In this document: positions 35,281 through 47,682 of the stretch, one piece after another
How the letters are laid out: each line of letters opens with the position of its first letter
Numbering within the stretch: the stretch's first letter is position 1
Origin: Zingiber officinale
Lineage: Eukaryota > Streptophyta > Magnoliopsida > Zingiberales > Zingiberaceae
Length of the DNA stretch: 64,000 bases
Reading direction: 5' to 3'
Assembly: GCF_018446385.1 (NCBI RefSeq)
Contig: NC_055986.1
Location: 82,545,659-82,609,658, forward strand
Translations under genes and position numbers: made by a program
The notes under the pieces: model-generated
What the model was told of the DNA's origin: nothing
Databases searched by the model: none
What the model saw: only the letters and a program-made list of their open reading frames with translations

Positions 35281-38200
35281 ATAGGTTTAGAGAGTGTCAA
35301 CTCCAATTGGAAGGGTAGTTAACCCAAACTTGTTAAAGTTGACACTTGAGAGCATTTTCAAGATTATTGTTAACCTTTGAAAATGAAAAGGATTGTAGGG
35401 TTACTCTTTGAAAGAGTAATATATGTGCTAAAACTTGAAGAGTTGAATTTAATCTAACTTGGCACACTTAAGAAAAGTATAAGAAAAATCAAGTTAGAAT
35501 TTTGATACTTTCTTAAGGAATTAAGAGAAAACTCATGCTTTAATCAAATGTGATTAAAGCCTTGAAGAGCAAAATGTGTCAAAATTTGATGAGTTAAATC
35601 TAATTTAAATTGACACACTAGAGAGAAGCAAAAGTAATGCCAAATTTGGAATTCGGCATTTTCTTATGGAAGTAAGGGAAATATAAACTTTAATCCAAAT
35701 TGTCACTTTTGGAAAGAGTAACATGTGCCAAATCTTAAGGAATTATGTTTGAATTAAATTGACACAATGTGGAAAACCATAATAAATACCAAATTGGGGG
35801 TTTGGTACCTTCTTAGGGTAATTAAAGGAAAATCTAGGTCCTAATGTAAGATGTTTACTCTTTGGAAGAGTAAAATGTGTCAAACTTTGAGGTTTTTGAA
35901 CTTAATTTAAATTGACACATTTAGAAAAGGATAAGAAATGCCAAGTTGGGGTTTTGACATTTTCTTAGAAGGTTAAAGGAAAATCTAAGTCTTAATTTGA
36001 TTTCATTTACTCTTGAAAAGAATAAAATGTGCCATACTTTGAGGAATTTGTTTAATTTAAAATGACACAAATTTAGAAAGAAATTAAAGAAATGTCAAGT
36101 TGGGGTTTGGCATTTTCTTGATGAAATTGGGCAATCTAGGGTTAAATTTTGAGTTAGCTAGGGTTAAGAATACTTAGATAGGTAATCTAGGTAAATTTAT
36201 TTATGCTAACTTGCCATGATTGTTTTCCCATCATATGCCATGACATCATATTTAGCATTCACATTTTATTATGAAAAATACAAAAATATCATGTCATGTC
36301 ATACATACATCATGTAGCTATAACATGCTTTGCTTTTGAAAATTACTTATTTTGATTTATGCCATTAAACATCATGCAGTACGTCAATTTTCATGTAATT
36401 AAGGACAAAAGGCATTTATTATGTATGGAAGTGTCCCAACAAGAGGGATTATATCAAGTGACATCCTAGATGGATGATCATGATTTTTACAATGCCTAGA
36501 TAGAGATGCATGATCCCTTAGTTTAGGGCAAGACCAAATATACATCTCACAAAGAACTATAAGGTGACTTGTATGTGTTTTAATACATGTTAGATACAAG
36601 TGAGATGTTAAGATGGTGAACAAAACTCAAGATGTTGATCTAGTGCATCTTGTTGAGTTTTAGGTTCATCAAAACACATAGTTATGTGTCTTCCAATCAT
36701 TGGGAAAGCTAATGTACAAGTCATGTGCATTGAGCCCAAAGAATGTGGTTGGATATTGGTTTTGAAAATGATTTCAAAATACTTTTGAAAAACCTTTGTG
36801 AAGACTATCTTTTGATAGTAATCATCATTGAAAAGTTAAACACAAATTAGGAGAAAACATTGAAGTTTTCAAGAGTTTTCAAATTTGTGTCAATCTTTGA
36901 AAATAGGAAGTATTTTCATAGAAAACTATTTTTCTCTGATAAAGTATACCCTAAATAATGTCTACATGAGTTTTCATGATGAAAACAAGTATGGATTGGT
37001 TAAGAAAAATCAAAGTGAAGTTTCGGTTGAGGTTTAGTTTCATTATTGAATTTTGAACCTCAAAACTTCGAGTTTTGATTTTCCTAATTATTTAAGAACC
37101 CCAAGTCATTATTGGTGCAATGATAGAAGTTTGACCAAGTTTTTAGGGGGAGTTACTCTTTGAAAACATAAAAATCTTTTCCAAGACCAAAAGGAGGTCA
37201 AGTATTAAGGTAACACATGACATTGGTATGAGAGGTGTAACCAAGGACAAGGGAGAGTTATCCAAGGCCAATAAGAAGGAATATGCTAGGGTAGCATATA
37301 ATTATAGCAAGGATAAGGTGTCCAAGATTAAGAACAAGAAAAAAATTTAACCAAAGACGAGATGTCTAAGGTTAAGAAGGAGAGTTTTGTAGGCCAAGTG
37401 TCACCTGAAGTGCACCAAAGTGGCCTAGTCATAGTAAATGAGTCACCTAGGGAGGTGGCTAAGATTAAGAGCTCAAGGGGGAGCTCAAAGAGTCTTTGGG
37501 GCATATGGTAAATGATCTTAAGTGAACCAAGATGTGCTAAAGGGATTAGAGATGGATTTGAGTCTCTATTATACTTGGTTGGCACAATTGGGTTGAGTTT
37601 CATGCATGAAAATATGACATTGGGGTTATATTATATGAAAATTAGTTTTTGATGTATATATGTCATATAAACCAATGTTAGGGGTGCATTGTGGGTTGGT
37701 ATGGGCAAATACATCAAGAGGAAGTCAAAACTAGGACTTTAGGTCAAAGTTCAATTGAACCATGTAGCTAGTTTTGGATTTTATGTCAATCTTGGGATTG
37801 ATGATAGATATATTTTGTAATATATTTTTCCCAAGTAGACAAGGGTACAATAGACCTCTCCACAAAATTTAGGGATTTTTGGAGGTCTAGGGAATTTCTG
37901 GTGCATTTCTGAAGTTGGCCTGAAAATGCTGATTTTTGCAGAAATAGGGTGCCAGTCGACTGGTGCAGATACCAGTCGACTGATAACAGTGTTTTTGAGC
38001 ATAGAATGTTTCTGTAAGCTCATTTTGTTGATACCAATCGACTGGTAACAGTAGATTTCGACCACAGAATGCTTCTGTAAGGTTCTGTCGAAGGGGTCAG
38101 TCGACTGGTACCTAGTTCAGTCGACTGATACTAGCCTAAAAGTGTTTTTCAACGTTATTCTTGACAGTGTCAACTCGTTTAAATGTATGAGATCCATGGG

Positions 38201-38568
38201 GGATAAATACATGAGTTTAGGGTCAATTTGGATGACATGTTTTCAACGATTGGGATATTATTGGAGCTCTTTTTGATGTATGGCAAAGGGGGAGAAGTCT
38301 AGGTTTAAGTGGGAAACCTATACACCTTTGCAAGAAATCCTAACTCGAGGGGGAGCTTAGGTGAAGGGGGAGCGATTGTTTAGGCAAAGGGGGAGAAGTT
38401 TACCTTCGTGGGAAATCCTAGCTCAAGGGGGAGCTTAGGTGAAGGGGGAGCCTAGGGATTTAGGTTCCATTATTTATGCATGAGTTGATTTACATATTTA
38501 TTTGAATATGTATTGCATTTATGTTTCCCTAACTTAAACAGGTTGCCAAACATCAAAAAAAGGGAGAT
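35281..38568. other. Element B post-gag noncoding spacer
   Basis: 35390-36130 holds about five tandem units of 130-150 bp. Units begin with a TACTCTT/AAGAGTA inverted repeat and carry a TGTGTCAAA...TTGACACA inverted repeat and a GCCAAGTTGGGG...GGCATTTTC phrase. A/T-rich unique DNA follows to 37900, then GTCGAC palindromes (37955, 37975, a variant at 38037, 38100, 38120) and repeated AGGGGGAG/GAGCTTAGGTG phrases before the polypurine tract. The pol region is wholly absent. Element A has a shorter version of the same spacer. Confidence 0.7.
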
Positions 38569-39552
38569 TGTTGGAGCAATCTAGGTGCCCTAAGTTTTGA
38601 TGTTTGGGCAAAAGTTTAAGTTAGGTTTATTGTTGTATTTGATATGCATTGTGAGTGTGCAGGATACAGGTACAACAAGGAAAGTCCAAGTGTGATCTTG
38701 GCAAAGGAGGAAAGTCCAAGGATGAGTCTTGGCGGTATAAGTCCAAGCATGTAGTCTTGGCAACGTAAGTCCAAGTGTGACTTGGCAATGGATGAAGCCC
38801 CGGAGGTGAGGATCCTCTTGGCAAAGGAAGACCCGACAATATGGACAAGGCCGAAGGAAGCTCCAGAAGGCAAGACGTGAAGGATGGGGAGACATCCGAG
38901 GGACGCGAGGCTGATGGAGGAGGCTAGAAGGCTAGGTCTAGGTTGGTCGGGCGAGGACGAGTGCATGAGAGATTGTACTCGGAGTAAAATCCTAGTTTTA
39001 GGGTTTTACTGTAGCGTCACTGTAGCAGTCGACTGGTGCATGGACCAGTCGACTGATGCACTGTAGCAGAGAGCCGTTGGGCTGGCACCAGTCGACTGGT
39101 GCATGGACCAGTCGACTGGTAACGGGCAAACAGGTTGCTGATTTATTCCAAGCTCTATAAGAAGGAGCTTGGTATGACCGGCCAAGGTGGCGAAATTGGA
39201 CTTGGTTAAAGTCTAATTAGTAGTCTTTTGTGCTCAAGAGATCTTTGTGTGCCAAGAGGTCTTGGTTAGAGTTGTGGTAAGGTTTCTCCACCCACAAAGA
39301 GGTTGAGCTAGTCGGAGTTTGCCGGGGACTAATCCACCGACGGATTGAGGGATCGTCCACCTTACGGACACGCTGTGGAGTAGGAGCAAGTTATCTCCGA
39401 ACCACGTAAACGAATGTGTCATTGGGTTTGCTTCTTGTTTATTATCTTCTAGGGTTAGCTTTCTTTTTGTTTGTTAGTATTTTTGTTTCCGCTGCGACTA
39501 ACAGTTGTAGGAAGCTATTCACCCCCCTCTAGCGAACGTCAAGGTTCCAACA
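38569..39552 (+). repeat. Right LTR of element B, with extra palindrome copies
   Basis: 984 bp. The same hairpin array is at 38684-38790. GTCGAC sites lie at 39028, 39048, 39091 and 39111, two pairs each with 20-bp spacing, against one pair in the left LTR. The extra 60-odd bases include TGTAGCAGAGAGCCGTTGG. The left LTR has instead an extra GTCACTGTAGC copy. TATA-like box at 39153-39162. Confidence 0.92.
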
Positions 39553-39667
39553 GGGTCAACAAGCTAGAGGGTGAAGAAGTTGAAGCAATTCTACAAGTCG
39601 AAGACTTCATCAACAAGAAGCTCAACTTCAAATGGAATTCTAAGATGGGCTTGGATTCAATACAAGG

Positions 39668-42600
39668 GTGCCTCCATCATTTATTTTAACAAGCTTCGAT
39701 TTTTGGAAATCAAAGATCGAAAATTTCTTGATGATGGAGATAGAGCAATGGTTTGCTCTTATGGAAGGTTTTGAAGCTCCCAAAAATTCAAAGGGCAAAA
39801 TTCTCAAGAGGAGCAAATGGAGCCAAGACCAAATTCAAAGATGTGAGGCCAATGATAAAGTGACCAAGCTTTTGGTCAATTTATTGCCAAGTGATATTTT
39901 GTCTCAAGTTGGAGAATTCAAGGATGCCAAAGAGCTATGGAGCAAGTTGGCTAAGATTCATGAGATCCCCTCCACTGTACAAGATCAAGAAGAATCCAAA
40001 GAGGGTGACTCATTGGATCAAGGCCAAGAGGAAGAGGACTCTGAGGTTGAGAGATGCTCAACTTCCGAAAGAGAAGTCCAAGAAGCTTCATCTTCAAAGG
40101 AATTCAATGAAGAGGGCATACTCTTTGTTTCATGTACAAGATGAAGATGAAGAAGTCTTGATGTGTGTAGATTATATACTCTTTTATGCATACTTTGACG
40201 CACATCTACTTGTATTTCATTGGCATAATCTATGTTTATTGCACCCTATTTCATTAGAATGTCATACTTTCATTATATTCTGTTCGGAGATCTACTCTTT
40301 GCTTATTTTGATTGATAGGACGTGATTTGGAGCAAAAATAGAGTTTAAATGAGGTCTAGAGCTTCCAGAGTGACATGGGCATGCAAAACTATGTTTTCTT
40401 CATGTTCTGGCCGTGTAGAACTCACATGGGCGTGTTAAGGCCGTGTAGGGGTCATGTTGGGGCCGTGTGAACCTCACACGGCCGTGTGAGATTTTCTACA
40501 CTGCAGACTGAAACTAAAACGGTCATAACTTTATGCTCGGTTGGAGATTTGGGCTGTTCTTTATACCGACTTGTAGATAACTTCAAGATCTACAACTTTG
40601 ATGAAGACTTCAACTGGATAAACCCCCATCTTGGTAGCCTAAAAGACATTTCAATGAAACATAACTATTTAGAGCTAAGACAAAGGGTGTGCAAGGGCCA
40701 TGCAAGGGGGTGTGCAAGGGCCATGCAAGGGGGTGTGAGCTGCACACGACCGTGTATGACATCCAGTGCTAAAAGCTTACATGGTCGTGTAAATCTACAC
40801 GACCGTGCAAAGGAAACAGAAGCAGAACCTCACATGGCCGTGTTCCGCACACGACCATGTGAGGGTGGCAGAGAAGGGAGTGAGCCAGGCCGTGTGGATC
40901 TCACACGGCCGTGCCATGGGGTCGTGTGGCGCCCGTGCCAAGCCTATAAAACGGGTTTTCTTCCCCTTTTCTCACATCTTGGGTTGGTCTTTGCTTGGGG
41001 CTTCTTCCCCATTGCTTGGGGAAGGGTTCTCCCCCTTGGGGGAACCCTAGATCTTCCATCCTTCACCGATCCATCTACCTCCGGAGGAAGGATTGCATCC
41101 AAGAAGACCGGTGCTACATGGATAAACTTTCTCTTCTCTTCTCCTTATGTTTTGAGTTGTAGATTGCTTTATTTCTTGTCTCTTGATTGTAATTATCTTG
41201 CAATGGAGTAGATCTCTAGATCTAGGATGTAGGAAGTATTTGTGATGTGATGATGATGTAAAACTCTTGTGGATTTGTCAATTTCCTATTTCTATGATAT
41301 TGTATTGTTTGTATCTATTTGATCTTGTGTGGAATATTGTGATTTGGCTTAATGACCATGCTTGATTGAATGTTTGAATGTCTATAGATCTCGTAGAGAT
41401 TATTTCTCACTCGATTTTCCGAGGGATCCACGTGACAGGTGCAAGCCCGTGTAAGGACGTTTAAGGGATAACCTTGAAAAGGGGAAATGGATTATTCAAG
41501 AGGGTAGGATAGATTGTTTGTTTAATCTTTGTATCTTAATGGATTGAGAAGTTATGAATTCCTATGTTGATATCCGAGGGAAGCATAGTAATAGGTGCAA
41601 TCCTGTGTAAGGACAACGTAGATTCATATCCAATTGATCACATTTAGGTGCATATTTCAGTCCTAAGTCGGTTGTCTATTGCAAGAGAGAACCGACAACT
41701 TTCTACAAATGTTAGACAATTGAGGAATAAGATTTGGTAGATTATTTACATTGAATAACATCACAAAGAAACCGAAATCCTAGTATCTATTCCCCTTTCA
41801 TTCAGTTACGCTCTTTCCTTTCTCACATTTCTCTTTTCATTCTCTTTAAAGTTTGTTAACAACTTTAGATTGTCTAGATAATTCGCCGTGCAAAGTTAAC
41901 TAGTACTTAATCAACAGTCCCTGTAGATACGATAATCTTTTATATTACTTGCGACATTTCCGTACACTTGCGGAATGTAACAAGTCTCCACCTCTAGGAT
42001 TGAGGGGGAGCGACCTTCGGTGACACCGGATCAAGAAGAAGGAGAAGTCTCCACATCCGGGTCAAGAGAAGGAAAGGATGAAGAAGCTTCCACCTCCACA
42101 AGTCAAGTCAAATCTATTGGAGAGCATTATTGTCGGATCAAGAGGAAGCCTCTACCTCCGGATCAAAAGGAGAAGATGCCATCCCTACACATGAAGGTAT
42201 AAATGTTTCAAATAAAAATAAAAACCATATTATATGTTTTGAGTGTAGGGAACATGGGCACTACAAGAGCAAGTGCCCTAAATTGGCCAAGAAGAAGGGT
42301 CAAGTGGCACCAAAGGGCAAGGAGAAGCCCAAGGAGACCGCTCCCGGAACAAAGAAGAGCAAGGAGCACATTGTGTGCTTCTCTTGCAACCAAAAGGGAC
42401 ATTATCGGAGTCAATGTCCCAAGGGGAAGAATGCGGTCAAGGCTCAAGGAGGAAGCATAAGCCAAGGGGGAGCCTCCAAGGTAAAAAGAAAGGTATCATT
42501 TATTGAGCCTACCCCTTTAAATAATGGTAAAGAGCATGGTAGTTCTAACTTTTATCATTTTAATACTATTTACCATGAAAATAGAAAGCATGATAGCATT

Positions 42601-43213
42601 AAGGAAAAACATATAGCTTTTCATGCTAAAACCATCACACCTAGGGTTAGGAAGGTAGATGAAAATCTAGGCAAGAAAACTAAGAGTTTTAGTTACAAGC
42701 CTAAAAATAAAAATGCTCATGGATTTAATGAAAAATCAAAAACTAAGGATTTAATGATAGAAAATCAAGTCTTGAGGTCAAGGCTTGATAAAATAGAAAA
42801 GACCCTAAAAAGGATGAAAAATATCCTTAAAGGGAAAAATGAGCATAATCTAGGTTTAGGACAACAAAAGCCATCCAATGGCCATAGAGGTTTGGGATAC
42901 AAACCAAAGGCTAAGAAGGATGTAATTTCTTACCATAAGGTTCCATATAGCTATGGAACCGAGTCTAGGTCTAAGGGTCAAGTCAAAAGTACAAGGAAAG
43001 TTTTCCCTAGGAGTATTTTTACAACTAAAGTGATTAAGACTTCTAAGAAGTCTAACAAAGTCACTAAAAAGGTCACAAGGAAAGAAATCCCTAGGGTTGA
43101 CCTAGAAAAAGTGACCAAGGCTTTAAAGAAGCCAAATAAAGTCACTAGGAAGGTATCTAGGGAGGTTATCCCTAGTGAATACCTAGAGGATTCAAGGAGC
43201 ACCAATAGATATT
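39668..43213 (+). pseudogene. Element A gag, split by an Athila-like solo LTR
   Basis: Part one (39668-40158) has the UBN2-type gag N-terminus: FDFWKSKIENFLMMEIEQW, LLVNLLPSDILSQVGEF, KELWSKLAKIHEI, then an acidic tail. Part two (41983-43213) has the acidic repeat STSGS, a frameshift near 42128, and a frame open from 42130 with CCHC knuckles CFECREHGHYKSKC (residue 36) and CFSCNQKGHYRSQC (residue 83), ending at YLEDSRSTNRY. It matches element B's gag in layout and in the C-terminal phrase. Upstream of 39668 the frame is closed by a stop, so the start is uncertain. Confidence 0.85.
40159..41982 (+). mobile_element. Athila/Tat-like solo LTR inside element A gag
   Basis: 1824 bp, starting TGATGTGTG and ending GGAATGTAACA, with a perfect target duplication AGTCT (40154-40158 and 41983-41987). 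CACGGCCGTG-type palindromes lie at 40400-40925, often in facing pairs 17-19 bp apart, followed by a CCTATAAAACGGG box at 40943-40955. The U5 contains the GACAGGTGCAAGCCCGTGTAAGGACG phrase and its variant, and the terminal CGTACACTTGCGG typical of Athila/Tat LTR ends. The 241-codon frame at 40486-41211 lies wholly in the LTR and is not a gene. No internal sequence remains. Confidence 0.88.
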
Positions 43214-43215
43214 AG

Positions 43216-45476
43216 GTTCCTAGGAGCATTTTCTCTACCCTATAGATGGGTTAGAGAGTGTCAACTCCGATTAGAAGGGTAGTTAACCCAACTTTGATGA
43301 AGTTGACACTCGGGGAGCATTTTCAAGGTTATTGTTAACCTTTGAAAATGAAAAGAATTTTTATTTACTCTTATAAGAGTAAAATGTGTCACAATTTGAT
43401 AAATTGGATGATATTTTAAGTGACACAAATTGGAAAAATTATAAGAACTACCAAGTTGGGATTTTGGTATGTTCTTGGGAAATTAAAGGCAAGTTTTGCC
43501 TTAACTTAAAGTGATTACTCTTTAAAAGAGTAAATTGTGCCAAAAATTTGAGGAATATGTTTAATTTAAATTGGCACAAATTAGGAAAAGCAAAAGAAAT
43601 GTCAAAATTGGATTATTGGCATTTTCTTGGGAAATAGTGGGCAATCTAGGTTTTAAATCTTAATTTAGCTAAGGCTTAAGGATACTTAGGTAGACAACCT
43701 AGGTGTTTCATTATTGCTAAAACTTGTCATGCTTTGTTTGTCCATCATATGTCATGACATCATGCTTATTTTTGCATTCATATTTTAGTATGAAAAACAC
43801 AAAAATATCATGTCATGCCATACATACATCATGTAGTTATAGAAATTTTCTTTTGAAAATTATTTCTTTTTGATGTATGTCATAACATATCATGCATTAT
43901 TTTAACTTCTTGCAAATTAAGGACTAATGGAATTTATTAACAAGTAACATCCTTGGTGGATGTTTACAACTCAAAATGCCTAGATAGATATGCATGATCC
44001 CTAGATTAGGGCAAAACCAAAGTTCACATCTCACTAAAGAACTATAAGGTGACTTGTATGTGCTTTAGTACACATTAGATATAAGTGAGATGTTAGAATG
44101 ATGAATAAAACTCAAGATATTGATTTAGTATATTCTTTTAAGTTTTTGGTTCATCAAAACACATAGTTATGTGTTTTCCCATCATTGGGAAAGCTAATGT
44201 ACAAGTCATGTGCATTAAGCCCAAGGAACATGATGGGATATTGGTTTTTGAAAATTATTTTAAAATGCTTTTGGAAAACCATTGGTGAAGGCTATCGTTT
44301 GATAGTAATCACCATTGAATAGTTAGGCACAAACTAGAAGAAAACACTAAAGTTTTTACAAGTTTTGTAGTTTGTGTAAATCTTTGAAAATATGAAGTAT
44401 TTTCTTATAAAACTATTTTTCCATGATAATATATGCCCTAAATAGTGTCTACACAAATTTTCATGATTTTTAGAATTTTAGGAAATTTTTGGGGAGTTTT
44501 TGAAATTCACCGCAAGTGAATTTCAGAACTATCAGACATTCAATCGATCACCAGATCGATTGAAGGGTCTCAATCGATCGGGCGATCGATTGAGAGCAAG
44601 CTTCTCACGAACAGAAGCTTCTTGGATCGGTCCATCGATCGATCCAGCCCTCCTGAATCGATTAGTGGATCGATTCAAGCTGGTTCAATCGATTGGAACC
44701 CAACTCCAATCGATTGAGGAAGCTGATTTTGGCTGGGAAAGCCTGATTTCAGCATTCCAAAGCAAGGTTAGTCTAGGAAACCATTCATAACCCCTCAAAA
44801 TACATTTGTATACATAAAAAAGGTATTTTCATGTTGAAAACAAGGATGATTGGTTGAGGAAGACTAAATTGAAGTTTAGGTTGAGGTTGTGTTTCAATAT
44901 TGAATTTTTGAACCTCAAACTTCTAAATTTGGGTTTCCTAAAGGTTTAGGAATTCCAATTCATTGTTGGTGCAATGATAGAAGTTCACGACCATGTCTTT
45001 AGGGGGAGTTACTCTTTAAGGACATAAAAATTATTTTTCATATACTTTGGAAGGTGATTAACCTTCTTTAGTAAAAATGCTCTAGGTTGAGCATTTGTTT
45101 ACAATGGAGAGTGGATATCTTCATTGTTTAAGTTAAAAATGCTCAAGGATGGACATTTGTCTACATTGGGGAAGAATGTAGGGTTAAAGGAAAATGAAAG
45201 GTATGGGACTTTCATTATCGGGTTGATCACAACGAGTGAAGTTGTGAACAATGTTGAGTAACTCTTCAGGGGGAGAGTTTGTTTTAATGTGTGCCAATAG
45301 GGGGAGAAATGTAGGGTTTAAGTTAGGACTTCATTATCTAAGAGGGAGTTTGCCCTCTTAGGAGGAGAATAAAGGGTTTAACTTATGCCTTCATTACTTA
45401 GTGGCATGAAGGATGTTTAGGCTATGAGATTAGCCTAACTTAAAGAAGGTATTGCAAACATCAAAAAGGGGGAGAT
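43216..45476. other. Element A post-gag noncoding spacer
   Basis: Parallel to the element B spacer: about two or three TACTCTT/AAGAGTA-headed units at 43365-43640, then A/T-rich DNA that matches B by eye (for example CATGCATGATCCCTA and GTGACTTGTATGTG). A cluster of ATCGAT palindromes at 44540-44720 takes the place of B's GTCGAC cluster. GGGGGAG-rich text and the polypurine tract follow. No pol motif in any frame. Confidence 0.7.
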
Positions 45477-47147
45477 TGTTGGTGCAATATTCCCGAGGTC
45501 AAGGTTGACCTAGTTTGACTGGGCTTGAATTGGGTCAAGCTTGAGTCTTAATGTTTATGTTTTGATGGTTTGACAATACATGTTTGACAATACATGTAGA
45601 CAACACATGGAGATTGCAGGTGCAATTGTTCATGTGTGGAGATTGTGATGGAGAGTCAAGTAGGTCAAGGTTGACCGGATACTTGACTGGAAAATCCTGG
45701 TGAGTGAAGCCAGGTGAAAGTCCTAACTTGAAGGTTAGGCAAAGGAAGTCCTGGTGAGTGAAGCTAGACAGAAGAAAATCCTGGTGAGTGAAGTCAGGTG
45801 AAAGACCTAGTGAGTGAAGCTAGGCAGTGAGGAAATCCTAGTGAGTGAAGCTAGGTGAAAGTAGTGGTGAGTGAAGCCAGGCAGAGGAAAATCCTGGTGA
45901 GTGAAGCCAGGTGAAAATCCTAGTGAGTGAAGCTAGGTGAAAGACTTGGTGAGTGAAGCCAGCAGAAGAGAAGTCCAGTGGGTGAAACTAGGCAGAAGGG
46001 AAGTCCTGGTGAGTGAAGCCAGGCACGGGGAAATTCAGATGGGTCAAGGTTGACCAGACATCTAGTGAAAGTCCAATTAGGTCAAAGGGATTGACCGGAT
46101 ACTTAGCACGAGGAAGAAAAGTCCAAGTAAGTCAAAGGGATTGACCGGATACTTGGCAAGAGGAGAAAAGTCCAAGTGGGTCAAAGGGATTGACCAGACA
46201 CTTGGTGAGAGATGACCGGATGCTAGGTTTTATGTACCAACAAGTCATGGTTGACTGGATGTTGGTTTAGGGGGCTTTGGACTTGGTTTTGGGCAAAAAC
46301 CAAGATCTGGATCAATCAGCCAATCGATTGGATCATGCCCAATCTATCGGCCGATCGATCGGGTGAGTCCCCGCGACATGTATTATCCCAATCGATCAGT
46401 GGATCGATTGGGGAGAAGTGTCGTGCGAACAGAGCCCCTTTGGATCGATCGGGCGATCGATCCAGAGCTCCCAATCGATCAGTCAATCGATTGGGAGGCG
46501 CGATTTCGCCCAATAAGCCCTGGATCGATCGGCCGATCTATCCAGGCTATTCCAGAGAGCACAGAGGTGCTCTAGATCAATCGGTCGATCGATCCAAAGC
46601 CTCCCCGATCGATTAGGAGAGTTTCAATCGATCGGGATCCGATCGTTGGCGTCGTATTTAGCTGCAGGCGTTCGATTCCTTCGGTAGCGCTTCACCGATT
46701 CATCTCAGATCTTCACTGTGCTCCCAGAGTTTCTCCACAAAGTTCAGATCGCAAGTTCTTGAAGGTTCTTGGAGGTTTTCCAAGTCAAGAGGCAGATCTA
46801 CAGCTGAAGAAGAAAGCTAGGGTTAGGGTTTTCAGTTGTAAAACCTGTAAGCTATTGCTTGTACTTGTTTTCCTTTCTTTCTTCTTGTACTGTGAGCTTG
46901 TAGGGCTTCTCCGCCTTCGGTAGTTACCGAAAAGGAGTGATTTCTTAGTGGAGGGTGCGTGAGTGGGTGTGGATCCTTGGACTAGTCACCTCTTGTGAGG
47001 TGGATACCAAGTAAATCCTCTTGTTAGCGTTGTGTATATTGTTTCTTTGTATTTTCCACTACATATCTTGAAGAAACAAGCAACGAGGAGCAAGACGAGC
47101 GCACCGAGCTATTCACCCCCCCTCTAGCTACATAACCGGTCCCAACA
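45477..47147 (+). repeat. Right LTR of element A
   Basis: 1671 bp, with the same three zones as the left LTR: hairpin array 45696-46023, nested arms 46030-46220, ATCGAT pairs 46310-46635. Differences from the left copy include single-base changes inside the ATCGAT sites and different numbers of G/C-type and A/T-type hairpin units. It begins directly after the polypurine tract. Confidence 0.9.
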
Positions 47148-47682
47148 CCAAGTACAACATCAAACTTTGGTAGTGATAATACTATAAGATAGACATAAAT
47201 TAGATGGCCATATAAGTCAAACTTAAGCTCTCTGGCCATGCTGGAAGACCATAGTGCTTCCCTTGACGGGATAGTCACAGTATAATCTACAACAAGTTTA
47301 ACTATTTGAATGCCCCTATGTTTCACAAAGGTCTCAGATATGAAAGAGTTAGTAGCCCCTGAATCGAATAATGCCTTAGTGGCTACCCTTGCTATGAAGA
47401 TTTTTCCTACACCCAGGTCAATAGTCACACACAATTTTCCTCATGATTTTAAAGTAGGTTCAAAGTTTTAAAGATTCAAGCACTAATAACGTAAAATTTT
47501 TAGCTCTACTAAATTAATGCTGATGAGTAAGTATACTTGTAATGAGTGTTGTGTTTAGGTCTACCTCCTCGGCATGCATTACATATATTCCTCTTGAAGC
47601 GAGCTACTTCAACTTTGGGCAATCCTTGGATATGTGCTCAGTAACTCCACATTTGTAACACTTCACTTCAACAAAACTGCTA
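47148..47682 (-). pseudogene. Element F gag end and aspartic protease
   Basis: The minus strand reads KALFDSGATNSFISETFVK, the active-site DSGAT of a retropepsin-type protease, at 47330-47400, then LPKFDVVLG at 47150-47180 where element A cuts in. Toward higher coordinates a gag knuckle, CYKCGVTEHISKDC, lies near 47620-47660. Stops separate the two, so the polyprotein is broken. Confidence 0.82.

Larger units (their letters stand above)
32610..39552 (+). mobile_element. Copia-type gag-only element B
   Basis: 6943 bp with a perfect target duplication GGGTC (32605-32609 and 39553-39557). LTRs are 32610-33551 and 38569-39552. Primer site TGGTATCAGAGC lies at 33554-33565; polypurine tract AAAAAAAGGGAGAT precedes 38569. 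The interior has one gag gene and about 3.3 kb of noncoding DNA. No protease, integrase, RT or RNase H motif is present in any frame, so it would need a helper. It landed in the leader of element A, about 50 bp after A's left LTR. Confidence 0.93.
30907..47147 (+). mobile_element. Copia-type gag-only element A, with elements B and an Athila-like solo LTR nested inside
   Basis: LTRs lie at 30918-32558 and 45477-47147. The primer-binding site TGGTATGAGAGT (32561-32572, one or two bases off the Met-type consensus) and the polypurine tract AAAAAGGGGGAGAT (45463-45476) are in normal places. Flanking 5-mers are CCGAG (30902-30906) and CCAAG (47148-47152), differing by one base. Eleven extra bases, TGTTGGGAGAT, lie between the left flank and the LTR start. 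After removal of the nested elements the interior holds a gag region and a noncoding spacer but no pol. It is inserted in the protease/RT junction of element F. Confidence 0.85.
27060..47682 (-). mobile_element. Chromodomain-bearing Ty3/gypsy element F, antisense, heavily nested
   Basis: F's own sequence lies at about 27060-28872, 29541-30906 and 47148-47682. From high to low coordinate it encodes a gag zinc knuckle (47590-47680), aspartic protease (47148-47434), reverse transcriptase, RNase H, integrase and chromodomain, the normal order of a chromovirus. A TRIM interrupts RNase H. Element A interrupts the protease/RT spacer at the VVLG/MDW position. No LTR could be delimited, and the gag end runs into CACTA-like DNA. 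Many stops show it is dead. It is the host of the other insertions here and therefore older than them. Confidence 0.85.

Noticed and set aside
40486-41211. 241-codon open frame on the plus strand
   Set aside because: It lies wholly inside the Athila-like solo LTR, starts without context, and its composition follows the CACGGCCGTG repeats and the U5 text.
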